A stretch of 64,000 nucleotides of DNA from Theobroma cacao (Eukaryota > Streptophyta > Magnoliopsida > Malvales > Malvaceae): positions 2,696,893 through 2,760,892 of the forward strand of contig NC_030855.1 in NCBI RefSeq assembly GCF_000208745.1, in the 5' to 3' direction. This document shows, one piece after another, positions 34,600-48,452 of the stretch. A program made the position numbers and the translations under genes. A model generated the notes under the pieces. The model worked only from the letters and a program-made list of their open reading frames with translations. It was not told the origin of the DNA and searched no databases. How positions within the stretch are numbered: the first letter of the stretch is position 1; every line of letters starts with the position of its first letter.

Positions 34600-36420
34600 T
34601 GGACCCAAAAAATGTAGGGATGATCATGACATTGAGCTGATCTTTTAGTCAATGGATTGAGCAATTACAAAGTTGTATACAGTTGCTAATAATGTCATTT
34701 GTGTTGTTATTCCATTCCATAAGCTCTTGCAATGGGTCCATATGGTATGCATAATGCATAAACTTTTGGTAATTAAATGCTATTTTATAACTTGAGATAT
34801 AAAATATAATTACCCTTTAGTTAATTTTCATGGAAAATTCTAATCCGTTATTGATCATAGTATTGTAATGACCAAATTTAGAAGTTGATACGAGTCTTAC
34901 TACATACCGAACATTAAGTTAAAAAATACTACCAAAAAAACAATAGACCATAAATTGATATGGCTTGAATCCTAAAACTGTAGGAGTATAAGGAATATGA
35001 GAATGTGCTTCCACCAGATTAGAAGATTCCCTTCAACCATAAAATATCTCTAAAGCTGCTGGTATCTGATTTTTGTTGTAAAAATGACATCTACAACTTG
35101 TATATATTGAATAACAAGGTAGGTATGCCACTAATATAACTAACTTATTGCTCCAAAATTATCCTAAATTCAAGTGACTATAAAACTTTTAATTATTTTG
35201 AAATCAATTAAAAAAATGCAAAATTGCCTTAACAAACTTCAATTTGTTTCAATTTTGTCACTATTTTTTTTTTAAATTGCATTCAATATGATCATCACCT
35301 TAACAAATTCTGTTCAAATAAATAATGAAATGATGGCATATTGGTAAATATTTAAGTTGTCAAGTCATTTTGTTTTTTTATTTTTTAAGTTTTTTTCATT
35401 TTAAAAAAACAAAGAAACAAAAATGAAAAGACAAATATCGGTTTGGTGACTATTATGTCATTACTTTGTCATTTATTTAATATACTTCAAAATGTATAAT
35501 GATTCCATCGAACCAATCAAGATTTAATGACCAAAATGAAATAAAAAAATTTACTATTTAAATTTGAATAAATTATCATGACAAAATTTAATTCGATATA
35601 TTTAATAAACCTATTAATTGTATCCTGTTATATATTTTTTAAATTAATATGTATTTACTTATTTATATAATTATTAATATTTTATATTTACATAATATGA
35701 TTAAGATTTGAATACACGGACGGTTAAATTTAATTATGATTTTTTATATATATTGTATTATTTTAGCAAGTTGCAGGGTTAAACTTGACAAGTTCAATAA
35801 ATTATGGTACGTGAGGTGGCATTATCCAGTTGGCAGATTGGAAGTGAAAGCAGTAAGGTAGCATTGGCCTGTCCAAGTTAGGTTAAAATACGCCAACTGG
35901 CAAACGTTGGTGGGACCAGCACTGAGAGGCGAGTCTCAACTGTCATTTGCGGTCCACACCGTTTTTGCATAGCCCTGTTCACTCCCGCTCCTGTCCTCCA
36001 TACTTCAGGATAAATAAATTTTTATATTCTTATTTTTTAGTGATATTATTATTAAATAATATATAAGATCTTTAATTTGAATTAAATATAAATTTTATAT
36101 GTTCATTATATGATTACTAATGTATAAAAATGATTATAGACTTAAATCACAGTAATGTGTTCTAGATGATTATGGTTGAATGCATTTGATGGTTATTTAT
36201 TTTTATAAATAGGAGATGTGTACTTCGTCTTTTCTTTGTTTTATTCAAGAGTTTGTAAATTTTTTTTCTTATTTTAGTCCCTTTAAATGTAAGGTTTTTT
36301 TTACAAATATGTAATTAGAACTCATAAGATTAGATTAAGAAGAAGTTTTCATAATTTCAAGAATGGAGCACCAAGGCATCAAGGAGACATGGAGCTTATA
36401 AGATTGCAACATATATAAAG
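34600..36420. other. AT-rich intergenic DNA with a GC-richer islet
   Basis: No gene seen. 35790-36000 is noticeably GC-richer than its surroundings but has no open frame of note. Confidence 0.45.
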
Positions 36421-36429
36421 ATACTTGTA

Positions 36430-36727
36430 AGTTTGATTAACTGTTATTAATCAAAATGTCACTTGTCATTTTATAACATATGATATATAGACATGTCATG
36501 TGGACAATGACATAGCATGCTAATGTGATATTATAATATGGTAATGTAGCATTTTTACCTTTCACTTTAACCTCACTAAGTGAAAAAAATAACAAATGAT
36601 ACTTTGAGATTAATCATAAAAGTTTGTTTGACTTAAAATAAAAATATAAGAATTTAATTTAATGTAATAAAAAAATAAAACCTTATTTGAATTTTTTTAA
36701 ATAGTTTAATTTTTTTTAAATATTATG
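36430..36727. repeat. MITE-like element, copy D (left arm missing)
   Basis: It begins in the middle segment ('ttgattaactgttattaatcaaaatgtcacttg') and ends with the right arm ('aaataaaatcc..' style text and terminal 'aaatattatgtc'). Confidence 0.6.
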
Positions 36728-36739
36728 TCTCAATATACT

Positions 36740-39100
36740 ATTATTTTCCAGCAAAATGCTTATATTTTAAGGGAAATTCAGATTTCATAAGTAATTCTTT
36801 AAAACTTGGAAAGTAAATTTAAATTATGAATGCCCTTATCACCTTCATCATCCCTTTAAATCATTACACTTATACATCTATACACCTAAAGTTGTCCTTA
36901 AGTGAGGACAACTTCTAATTGATTGGCAACACCAATTGTCACATGACATTTTTTTTTTGTTTTTTGTTTTATATATTCAAGAGAAAAAGAAAAAGAAAAG
37001 AATGTAAAAAAAAGAAGGAAAAGATAGGGTAGAGTGAAAATGATTATATATTTGATTATGTAATAATATTATTGACAATAATAATTTAAAAAATAAATAT
37101 AAACAATAATATGATTAATGAAAATAAAAATAAATATATTCAATTTTATGAATGTCTTTAATGAATGTTAAAATTTTATCAATGTCCCTAATGAATTTAT
37201 TCAATTTTAAAAAATTATAAGATGTTATCAATGTCCCTAATGTTAAATATTATGATTATTTTTTTGTCATATAGATTAGATGATTAATTATATGGTAGTC
37301 TTTGCATTTGTATTCACTTCTTCTAATTAAAATTTATGACTTTATCTTTTCTATGGATATAATTAAAATATTGAATAGATCGAAGAGAATTGTTCAAAGA
37401 GGTGTTTATGAGTTTGATTGAATTTATCGAGTTTTTCATCATTCGTCTTGTCATATAATTATTATTTTATTATTAATTAAAATTTTTAAAATATATATTA
37501 TTTATTAATAAAATAATTACACGCATGATAAATTCGTTTTTAAAAATTTATACTCGAACTTGAACCAAATGATGTTGAGCCTACTATCTTGATCGGATAA
37601 CTCTAAACACCTTTAATTAATGAATTGATTTAGATTTGATTAGTGAGGAATAAACTCGGATTTGTGAATTAGGTCCCTGATTAAATCAAGAAATAGAGGC
37701 CGCGAAAAATGTTAAAACGATTATATATGATAATAATCTCCAAAACTATTGGAGGGCAAGAAGATAGAGATTGAGTGGATATGGAAATATTTTATATAAA
37801 TAAATAAATAAATATAATATTAATTATTATTGAAATAGTATAAAATTATAAAAAAAAGGACGGGGCGGGAAATTAATATTATCCGATAGGACTTAGGAGG
37901 CTTGCACGCCGTTCAACGCACTCTACGTCACGAGTCCCCATTTCAGCGGTTCCAAAAAACCTTGCCCCACCATAGGATGAGCTATTCTCCTCTGTTGTTC
38001 AGTGCATTGGACATGGTGCCTGTCACCCATTTCAGCCAATCAAAGGACTCCAACCTGGCAACATTTACTCCTAAATAGGAAAATCATTGCTCAATTTCTA
38101 GTATTAGATTTTAGGACAAGATACGTTATATCTTATCCACGCCTTGCCTTTTGAGATAGCCTTCGATACAAACCGACACTTCTATTTAAAACTTTTAACT
38201 GGCAAAATGGATGAATTTATCCATTTTTATTAATTTGAAATATCATCAAATATGTTTAAATTTTTAAAAAGAATTTAATTTTAATTTCTTTTACTATTCT
38301 TTCTCAATTTAAAGTAAATCTGATTATTCATCTTTGGGTGATTCAAATTTATCATATAAATTTAATATATTAATAATTATATGAATAAACACGAATATAA
38401 CATAATATCAAAAATCTAATACATATAATTGTGTAAACTAATTGTACTTAGATCAAATACATAATCGTGTAATACAATACAACATGACTAATATGTTAAT
38501 TAAACATATTAAGTTAAATATTATATGACATAATACTATTAAAAATACGATTAAGACGTTTAACATCATTAAGACATTTAACATTATTAAATTAAAATAT
38601 ATACTATTAAAATAATTTATTACTTAAATTTAAAATTAATAATTATAAAAATAATTATAATAAAAAATAAATATAATAAAATGATATAAGAAATTGATTA
38701 TCATAATAAAATAATCTTTTACTCTTATAATTAAATGAATTGATAAATGTATTTTATATGGATTAAATACGATAATATAATTAACATGATTTTGACACAT
38801 TTAAAATGTAAAATAAGATAAAATTAAATCTAAATTCATTTAATTTCGTATATTTTTTGTGTCATAGTACAAAAATAGTCTTTAAGGTCTTTTAAACACA
38901 TGAAGTACAAGTAAGCATGTTTGGTTGCATAATTATCCACAAGCTACGTGGCGCATCGAATCTTTTCCCGATAATTGCTCTCAACATCACCAATATGTAA
39001 CTTAAGTAAAGTAAAGATTATTCCGACATTGATGCGTCTAAGGTACGCGCTAAAGTTATCAGTTGATTCCCTTCTCTCATACATCTCCACACCCCACTCT
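36740..39100. other. AT-rich intergenic DNA with a GC-richer islet
   Basis: No gene recognised. 37855-38170 is a GC-richer islet with an E2F-like GGCGGGAAAT (37866) and a CCAAT box (about 38035-38040), possibly distal regulatory DNA of the H+-PPase gene 1.2 kb downstream. Confidence 0.4.
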
Positions 39101-39143
39101 CCCTCCCATCCTTCCTCATCGCTTACCGTTCATCTTCGATTAC

Positions 39144-39150
39144 TATAAAT
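39144..39150 (+). promoter_or_regulatory. Putative TATA box of the H+-PPase gene
   Basis: 'actataaatatc' about 235 bp before the ATG, giving a predicted start near 39175 and a leader of about 205 nt. Confidence 0.5.
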
Positions 39151-39180
39151 ATCAATTAATCGACAGCCAGAAACGGAGCT

Positions 39181-39237
39181 ATGAAATCTATAATAATAGA
39201 ATCGTTTGCAGAGGATTGTTCTCCTCTTCTAATATAA
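39181..39237 (+). CDS. Possible uORF in the H+-PPase leader
   Basis: ATG at 39181 opens an 18-codon frame (MKSIIIESFAEDCSPLLI) ending in TAA at 39235-39237, 143 bp before the main start. It lies within the transcript only if the TATA at 39144 is used. No evidence of translation. Confidence 0.3.
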   Translation: MKSIIIESFAEDCSPLLI

Positions 39238-39380
39238 AAAATATTGCATATTTCGTTTCACACTATAAATTCACCTGAAACCCTCACACGGAAGAGCTCC
39301 ACTCCTCCAACTCACTTCTCTCTTTATAGATAAACTCTCTCTTGTGCGCGGTGGCCGGAGGACTGTAGCTGTTGGCGGCG

Positions 39381-42300
39381 ATGGGGGAGGCAGTATTGTC
39401 GGAGATGGCGACTGAGATCGTGGTGCCGGTATGCGCAGTGATTGGAATAGCTTTCTCGTTGGTGCAGTGGGTGCTGGTGTCGCGCGTGAAGCTCACCTCC
39501 GAGCGGCATGCATCGGGTGGCTCGGGGAGCAATAGCAAGAACGGTTACAGTGATTACTTGATTGAGGAAGAGGAAGGGATCAATGACCATAGCGTTGTCA
39601 CCAAGTGCGCAGATATTCAAACCGCTATCTCTGAAGGTGAGATCCTTGGTTTTTGGTGTTAGATCTGGTGTTTTAATTTTGGGATTTTGTAGTAATGATT
39701 TCACGGACTTGAGTCGCTAGAAATGATCACGTAATGACGAAGTATCATTATAATCACAAGTTTTGAATGTAACAAATGATTTAGCTAGAGGTAAAGGAAA
39801 GAGAGTAACTTTAACGCCCAACTTCATCCTTGTTGTCAAAATATTAAATCTTTAATTTTGTTATAAATTTTATTTATTTTTCCATCATTGCAAGGAGATA
39901 CTCAAGCGGTTTGAATTTTAAAATTTTAATTTGGAAGTTTTAGCTTTTTATTAAATATTAGGGATTTATCTCTAATTACACAATGAGCTTGTGAACATAG
40001 AAAAGAAAAAAAATAATGACTCTCCATGTACTAAAAGATATTATCTCTTTTGCACTTGTTATTTGGTTCAATGGGTGGTTAAATGCATGTATTTTTAGTT
40101 TAAATAGTGGGTTTGAATTACTTTTGCAAATATTATATTCTATATATATATATATATATATATATAATCCTTCCTTTTTCTTCTTTATTCAATGTACTTT
40201 TTTATTTTTGCATCAGAAATATCTTTTAAGGGACAGTTTAGGGTTTTGTCAGCTTTTAATGGTACAAATGAATTCTGGGTTCTTCTATTAGATCTGCGTT
40301 TCATCATTCAGATTTAAGTATAATTTAAATTAAATATTTAATTGGATCAAAGATTAGGATTAGATTAGTTTGGTATGGAGTCAATAACTGGGACAGGCTT
40401 TATCTTTGGTTGTGCTATCATCACTGGCAGTTATGGCATCTTGTCTTATCTAAGTAAAGGCTATTTGGCTTATGGATGTTATTATCATTAGCACCCCTTG
40501 CACGTGGCCCATTTCCTGTAGCTTTTATTTTTTAAATATTAATTGAGAATAAAATATCAACATAGAATAATGCTGGTCCCTTTTTTGATAATTGAGTGCC
40601 TTTTTTGATAATTGATACTTATTCCTTGCTCCAACTTCTGTGAATCAAAAAAAGATACCAAGTGATATTCCCATTATTTATTTAGTTGTCTTTTAATGGA
40701 GATATTTTATATTTTTATTGTATAGGGCTTCGTTTTATCTTTGGAAATAGTAGTTCTGTCCTGTGAACTTAAGATGCAGCTCTTATTTAATAATTATTGG
40801 GAAGGGTTAAATTTTTTTTGTCAGTATTCTATTTGAAAATTTCTGACTATTTCAGCATCAGTAGTTAAATAATATAATAGCAGAAATAAAAATTATTATT
40901 ATTTTTTATTTTTGTAAAACAACTAATTACGTCAGTAAATATATGTTATTAAGGATAATAAAATAAAATGATATAAGACTACCATATTTTGTAATTAATA
41001 TTTCTGAAAATAAAATAAAAATAAGATTATTATACTACAATAATAATAATAATAATAATAATAATAATTTAAGAGTAATATATTAATTAATAATAATTGT
41101 CATACATTGATTTAAGAATAATCTATTAATTTTAATAACAAAGAATGAAAATTTTGAAAGATGCTGAACCTGATGCATTTAAATTAATAATAATTATCAT
41201 AAATTGATTTAAGAATAATCTATTAATTTTAGTAATAAAAGTATGAAAATTTTGAAAGATTGAATCTCATACATTTAAGTATGTATATATATGATAATGC
41301 TTTCATTGCATTTCTGTATTCAAAAGGTTTTGAATTGTTTGAACTATCTGAAAGGCACAGTAATTAGCTTTCTAGTAATATATTGAAAATTGTTCTAGGC
41401 CAAGTTTTATAGCTATTTTTATTCCAAAGTTCTTTTGTTTGTGTTGGTATGTCTTTTTTCTGCTTTTGGACTGATTGTAAGATTTAGTTTCTAATTTCCC
41501 CTGGTCTTATAATGGCTTTTACATATGCTTTAATAGCATCTCTTGTCCTAAACTAAAGGTTTTTGTTGCTATCCTGATGTATCAATGATGTTAAATCTGG
41601 TGTGTTATTATGGTGGCACCTTTTCAGTTTTCGATGTGAATGAACTTGAGATATCTTTATTGTTCCTTAAGATTACGCACATTATGCTTTTTGAATTTGT
41701 AGTCAATGACACTTCATTTGATATGTTGAAATTATTGACAGTCCCTTGTCTATGATCTATTTTTATCTATTTCAAATAATCTGTTGATATATGGGTGCAA
41801 CAGGTGCAACATCCTTTCTTTTTACTGAATATCAGTATGTTGGCATCTTCATGATTGCTTTTGCTATCCTGATTTTCCTCTTCCTGGGCTCTGTTGAGGG
41901 CTTCAGCACAAAGAGCCAGCCTTGCACCTATGATAAGGAGAAGGCATGCAAACCAGCTCTTGCCACTGCTATCTTCAGTACTGTGTCCTTCTTGCTCGGT
42001 GCAGTCACTTCTGTTCTTTCTGGGTTCCTTGGGATGAAAATTGCTACCTATGCCAATGCAAGAACAACCTTAGAAGCAAGAAAGGGTGTTGGAAAGGCTT
42101 TCATTATTGCATTTAGATCTGGTGCCGTCATGGGTTTTCTTCTGGCAGCAAATGGTTTGTTGGTGCTTTACATTGCCATCAATCTATTCAAGCTGTACTA
42201 TGGTGATGACTGGGAAGGCCTTTTTGAGGCTATAACTGGTTATGGCCTTGGAGGATCCTCTATGGCACTCTTTGGAAGAGTTGGTGGCGGTATCTATACA

Positions 42301-44917
42301 AAGGCTGCTGATGTTGGTGCTGATCTTGTAGGAAAGGTTGAAAGGAACATCCCTGAAGATGACCCAAGAAACCCAGCTGTAAGCCAAATTTTTCGTTTGG
42401 AATATAGTTATTCTATGTTAATTGTAGGCTTGTCAATAATCTTTTCAGAAAATAATTATTTTCTCATGCAGAACCGATAAATGATTTAAATTTCATTTTA
42501 TCAATCAGGTCATTGCTGATAATGTTGGTGATAATGTTGGCGATATTGCTGGTATGGGTTCTGATCTATTTGGGTCATATGCTGAATCTTCCTGTGCTGC
42601 TCTTGTTGTTGCTTCTATATCCTCCTTTGGAGTTAACCATGAGTTCACTGCCATGTTGTTTCCTCTGCTCATTAGTTCTGTGGGTATTCTTGTCTGTTTG
42701 ATCACAACCCTATTTGCTACTGATTTCTTTGAAATCAAGGTTGTCAAGGAAATTGAACCAGCTTTGAAGAAGCAGCTTATTATCTCCACTGTTCTTATGA
42801 CTGTGGGAATTGCAATTGTTACTTTGATTGGTGTGCCATCTTCCTTCACCATTTACAATTTTGGGACTCAGAAAGATGTCAAGAACTGGTAAGATTACAT
42901 AATTCTTATATATAGCAAGCATGTTATAAAAGTAGCCCATTCATAGAAGTCCTAATTAGATGCATGCTATAACACAGCTATGCTTCTACTTTTATGAGAT
43001 AGGAACGATTAAGACCTTTTACTCTCTAAATTCTGATACCTTAATATCTTGGTTGAGTTGCCACTTAGTTGGGCATTGGCTAATTAGTTTTTAAGATCAG
43101 CATAGCTTGACAAAATTTAGTAGATATAATTGTATCCTATTAACATGAATATTGTTATAAAGTTCATAAGATCTGAAGCAGAAGGTGGCATGCAGCATGT
43201 CTTGTCTATCATCTTCTATCTCGTGTTGTTGCTTTCCTTATCCTCAGTAGTCAGGATACCTGCAACCACTAAACTGATTTTGATTTGCAGGCAGCTATTT
43301 TTGTGTGTGAGTGTTGGTCTCTGGGCTGGACTTATTATTGGTTTTGTTACCGAGTACTACACAAGCAATGCTTACAGGTATGTGAAACAGTGGTTTGACT
43401 GATTATCTATGGCAGTGTCAATTCAAATTTTCTATCTTGATTAATCATTTCCTGTTTTTGCAGCCCAGTGCAGGATGTTGCTGATTCCTGCAGGACAGGA
43501 GCAGCCACCAATGTTATATTTGGCCTTGCTTTAGGATACAAATCTGTTATTATCCCAATTTTTGCCATTGCAATCAGCATTTTTGTTAGTTTTAGCTTTG
43601 CTGCCATGTATGGGATTGCAGTTGCTGCGCTTGGAATGTTGAGCACCATTGCAACTGGGTTGGCCATTGATGCTTATGGTCCCATCAGTGACAATGCTGG
43701 AGGCATTGCTGAGATGGCTGGCATGAGCCATCGCATTCGTGAGAGAACTGATGCTCTTGATGCTGCTGGAAACACCACTGCAGCCATTGGAAAGGTACTG
43801 CATTCAATTTTTTTCCTTGAAATTGTTCCTAGGAGAGTGATTTTAACTTCAAACAGTAGTTGCTGAAATCATAGTATAGCATAAATAATGCATAGTTGAA
43901 GCCACAACTAACTGGTCATGCATATTTGATGTACAATTCTTATATGATTCCAGGGATTTGCCATTGGGTCAGCAGCATTGGTGTCATTGGCTCTATTTGG
44001 TGCATTTGTAAGCCGTGCAGCTATCTCTACTGTTGATGTCCTGACCCCAAAGGTTTTCATTGGTTTAATAGTTGGTGCCATGCTTCCATACTGGTTCTCT
44101 GCCATGACCATGAAGAGTGTGGGAAGTGCAGCTTTGAAGATGGTTGAGGAGGTTCGCAGGCAGTTCAACACCATTCCTGGTCTCATGGAGGGTCATGCCA
44201 GGCCTGATTATTCTACCTGTGTCAAAATCTCCACTGATGCCTCCATCAAGGAGATGATCCCTCCTGGTGCCCTTGTTATGCTTACTCCCCTGATTGTTGG
44301 AACTTTCTTTGGTGTTGAGACTCTTTCTGGTGTCCTTGCTGGTGCTCTTGTTTCTGGTGTTCAGGTAAAGTTGGAATAGGAGATTTGTTTTGGCAAATCT
44401 TTCTTCTTTTTTGGATTATTTGTGAATGGTAATCATGCAAACTGTAACAATTCATTTAAAATATTTGCAAACTACTCATGACAGCTTGATGGATCTTGGT
44501 TGGAAATTGGGTGAATTAAAAATCATCTATTATGGTTGCTCACTGGATTTTGTTTTTTGACAGATTGCAATTTCTGCTTCCAACACTGGTGGTGCATGGG
44601 ACAATGCCAAGAAGTACATTGAGGTAAATACTTAGTGAGAAATTGAGGATGGCTTCTGTACTTTCATTGTGCCCTTTATATCGAGTAATTCCATATGATT
44701 TCATTTTCAGGCTGGCGCCTCAGAGCATGCAAGGGACCTTGGTCCAAAAGGATCTGATCCTCACAAGGCAGCTGTGATTGGTGACACTGTTGGAGATCCA
44801 CTCAAGGATACCTCTGGCCCTTCACTCAACATCCTTATCAAGCTTATGGCAGTCGAGTCACTTGTGTTTGCTCCCTTTTTCGCCACGCACGGTGGCCTAC
44901 TCTTCAAGATCTTTTAG
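39381..44917 (+). CDS. AVP1: Type I vacuolar H+-pyrophosphatase
   Basis: Integral tonoplast proton pump that hydrolyses pyrophosphate to acidify the vacuole. Eight exons, all in phase with GT-AG introns: 39381-39636, 41804-42378, 42509-42888, 43291-43377, 43464-43794, 43954-44364, 44564-44623 and 44711-44917, giving 768 residues (Arabidopsis AVP1 has 770). The catalytic substrate site [11 protein letters not shown] is at residues 255-265, followed by [26 protein letters not shown] further acidic site, [17 protein letters not shown], is near the C-terminus. GNTTAAIGK (residues 535-543) has the Ala that marks K+-stimulated type I enzymes. About 16 membrane segments are visible. Intron 1 is 2.2 kb and carries (TA) and (AAT) microsatellites. 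All key residues are intact. Confidence 0.98.
40141..40166. repeat. (TA)n microsatellite in H+-PPase intron 1
   Basis: Perfect TA run of about 26 bp. Confidence 0.95.
41039..41069. repeat. (AAT)n microsatellite in H+-PPase intron 1
   Basis: About ten perfect AAT units. Confidence 0.95.
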
Positions 44918-46580
44918 AGGGGGAATGGCAAGGAAACACACCAGGCAGAGGGCAAGGGCTGGTTACCGCAGCTTAGCTTTTCCCTCTCTGTAAGAGTGTT
45001 TTCCCATTCACCTATTATTTTAGTTCCTGTATCACTGCACGCATCCAGTTTTGGGGGGGTTTTTTTTTTCGAAGTCAGTTTGCATAGTTGTAGTCAGTAC
45101 TATTTTTGAGGGCTGATAATGATGATTAACCAAAGATGGATTAGGACGATGGCAGAAAACATGGTCATTGTTATCGGAGAAGAGTCAAGGTGGCATGGCA
45201 TGTCTTTATTTTCCTCGGTCTTTGCTTTAGAACAGCTTAATTTTGAAATTTTGTAATCTCAAGTCTCTTTCACCATTTAACCAAAAGAGCATTCTGGAGT
45301 CTGGACTATAAGATACTGGGACGATTTGTTGTTGCATTCAGGTTTTCAGAAAATTGGAAGATGTTCTAAACTGGGTGTTACACCAAGGGGGTGGCCTTAA
45401 TTCTTTAATTATTATAGGTATAAAACTTTATATATATAGTATTATTATGTTTATATTTACCTTTTAATCACTTCTCATTTAAAATCTTGAATTCCCATTC
45501 CCCTCTAATGAACAAGAACGATGTTATGGCAGACCCATCAGACCTCTTATCGACTTCTTCCTCAAAATACAAAACTACTGTATATAAAATTAATCTATTG
45601 AAAATGTATCAAATATTACTTTTAATATATTCAAATATTACTATTTTTTAATTCAATTCAAATCACTTGGTTTGAATTCTGGATATATCACATGATTTTG
45701 TTAGGTTTTGTTTGCATTAATGATGCGAAAGTTTAAAGAAAATCATGTAATATATCCAATGCATTTGATTTAATTATAAAATTAAATTTAAATTATGCTA
45801 GGTGTTGTCCAACACAATGATAAACTTTTCAATCTTACCAAAAACGGAACAATTGCATTTGAAGTAATTATAAAATTAAATAAAAATTATGTTCAAATAG
45901 GGAACAATTATAAAGTTGAAAGCAAATTTTCACTCGTACCCTTTGGTTCCTCTCTAATAAACCAAAATTCTTAATTTTTGTTAAAAAAATAATATATAAA
46001 AATTATATGGCAATCAAAATTTCTATTATTGTTACGATTAATGATTAAAAAGAATGAAGATGCTACCTTCCTTCCTTCAGTGCACTTGCACTTGACCAAA
46101 TTGTAATGCCTTGTGCCTTTGATTAACGTTAATAGACAATATTCAAACAACACTACAAAGTGTTTGAGCATATTGATTTTGAATATTGTAATAAAAATCG
46201 ATAAATTCAAATAAAATGAAAATTTTAATAAATATAATTTCCTCCTACGTATCATTGACAAAATTTCTTTTAAACTTTCTTGTCTCAACTTCATTTAATA
46301 AACAGCAAGTTGAAAAACTTGAAAAAATGTTATGCCTTATATAACTTAAGATTATGAAAATGTGATGCCTCAACCTACCAAATTGATAGTTAACATCAAA
46401 TATTTGCTGTGCACACTTTTATTATGATGGAAAATTAGATACCTTGCCTTAATAAGTAATAGCAATGTGTATCAAATTGTAAAGTAATATCACATTGTAG
46501 AAGCAACAATTATTGATTTTAGACTTACTTCTACCAACAACGATATTCAAATTTCCATTAATTTTGTTGATTTTTTGTTA
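44918..46580. other. H+-PPase 3' flank and AT-rich intergenic DNA
   Basis: The first 350-450 bp look like a 3' untranslated region (moderate GC, T-rich tracts). The rest is AT-rich with no gene. Confidence 0.5.
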
Positions 46581-46583
46581 AGG

Positions 46584-47078
46584 CATAATATTTAAGAAAA
46601 TTTCTAAATTATTTAAAAAAATTCAAATAAGCTCTTATATTTTTATTACGTTCAATCAAGTTCTTACATTTTTATTTTGAACCAAATAAATCTTTATGCT
46701 TTTGTTTTAAATTAAATAAACTATTACGACTAATGGTTGATTTAGTTAAAATATCACTTGTCATGTTATGTTACATGATGCTAACATAACATTGATGTGA
46801 TATGTTGACATTTTATAATTGACAATAATGTGATATGTTGATATGACATAATGATATAGTTATATCACATATTTCAATGCCTAAATTAGTACTATGTCAA
46901 TGTTTCATAGATATAAAAATGATAAAAAATATTTTGACTAATAACAATTAATCAACTATTAATAATTAAAGTTTATTTGATCCAAAATAATAATACAAGG
47001 GCTTGACCGATTGCAATAGAAGAAAAAATATTCATTGAATTTTCTTGAATAGTTTAAAGACTTTTTTTTGTATTATAT
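46584..47078. repeat. MITE-like inverted-repeat element, copy E
   Basis: The most complete copy besides A. Left end 'cataatatttaagaaaattt', right end complement 'ttttttttgtattatat', both arms over 100 bp, middle 'catgatgctaacataacattgatgtga'. Confidence 0.7.
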
Positions 47079-47084
47079 CTTAAT

Positions 47085-48190
47085 AATTATGGAAGCCGTA
47101 AGCTTTGGCATAATGATTGATGTCCCGAGGGGTTGATCTTGTAAGTGTCACAAGTTTTCATTTTCAACTTAAAAAACATGTTTATTAGGTAGAAGAAGAC
47201 CCATATTTATAAACTCAAAACTTATCCTATCTTTTATTGATGTGAGATACGTGACACATAGTAATAATTCAAATCTTGACTCTTAACTTGATATTGGGTT
47301 TATTCCCTCTTGCCATAAAACAAAAAAAAAATTGATAATTGGAGACTAAAATACCATTGGAATATCTAACATGAAGGACTATATATAAATCCTAATAACC
47401 ATGTAACCTTAAAATTAGGAAAAATAAAAAAAAACTAAGCAATTAATTTAAAAGCCATGTTTAGATAAACTAGCTGAACCCTAGATACGAACCTGTGAAA
47501 GATAATAAGTCCAATACCCGAACTCTATTCAAACCTGTTTAATAGGAGAGATTACTGATCAGCGTCTAATAACCATTGTTAATGTACCGCTCCCCGAACG
47601 TGCACTTAGGGCTTAGCCCTCATGGTTCACCCACATTTTGCAGGCTCGGGGATTCTAGCCCACGTCCTGCAATACCACGTTAGAAGGAGAGAAAATTGCC
47701 CTTGATCTACCCAGTCCCAAGCCAAGCCAGGTCCTTCCTTAATTGACGGGTCCCCTTTCTTAAAGTGGGTGTAATCGCCCCCACCTTATCTCGTTGATGT
47801 CATTGTAAAATTTAAGGTAGGAGACTTAGGAGTTAGGACAGTTTTATCGTATTTTGATTAACGAAAGATTCATGAAAACGGCATCAATCATAAAGAAAGC
47901 TATGCGGCTACAATTCAAGAAGCCAACTGCAAGAAAATTTGGAGCATTTTGTAAGTGAAAAGCTAATAAAGGTTGCCCTACGTCAATGTCTGTTCATTGA
48001 AGCACAGACATGGGGGCAGCTGGGTTGGTTGAACGTACAATTTTAAGAGCAAATTCTTCTGTTTGTTGGCATACCAAGAACCCAAAAACCCGAGACCCCA
48101 AGGGACTGATTACCCAACCTGAATTACGCCAAGCCTCAATCCTGGAGTCCAAATTCCAAACCAAAATCTCATTCATTGTAGAGAATGGAA
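47085..48190. other. Intergenic with repeat-like GC-richer part
   Basis: 47085-47310 and 47560-47780 have the compact text of dispersed plant repeats but no identifiable domain. The remainder is the upstream region of arogenate dehydrogenase. A tRNA-like match was considered and not supported. Confidence 0.35.
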
Positions 48191-48452
48191 AACATTTTTC
48201 ACTGGGTTTCATTGTTCAAGGTTGTTGGTTGGGGGTCTTGAACCCAACTTGACCAATTTGCAGAAGAAAAAGGTCAAAGTGGTCGAGCCCCAGCCCACCA
48301 CCTCTGACTCTAAACTAGGTCCACAGAGAGAAGGAAAGATCAAATCTCCATTGAAGTATTCAATTCCCCAGTTAGGAGAAGCAAACGGAAATACCATCTT
48401 TGAATCTGTTCATTGTCTCCCACAATTCTGTGTCAAGTTTCGAATTTTGAGA

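Noticed and set aside
45971..46294. 107-codon reverse frame rich in Phe, Ile and Lys
   Set aside because: Composition follows from AT-rich DNA; no domain.
47085..47310. SINE or 5S-containing TRIM element
   Set aside because: Text resembles a dispersed repeat, but no A/B box pair, 5S block or terminal duplication could be shown.
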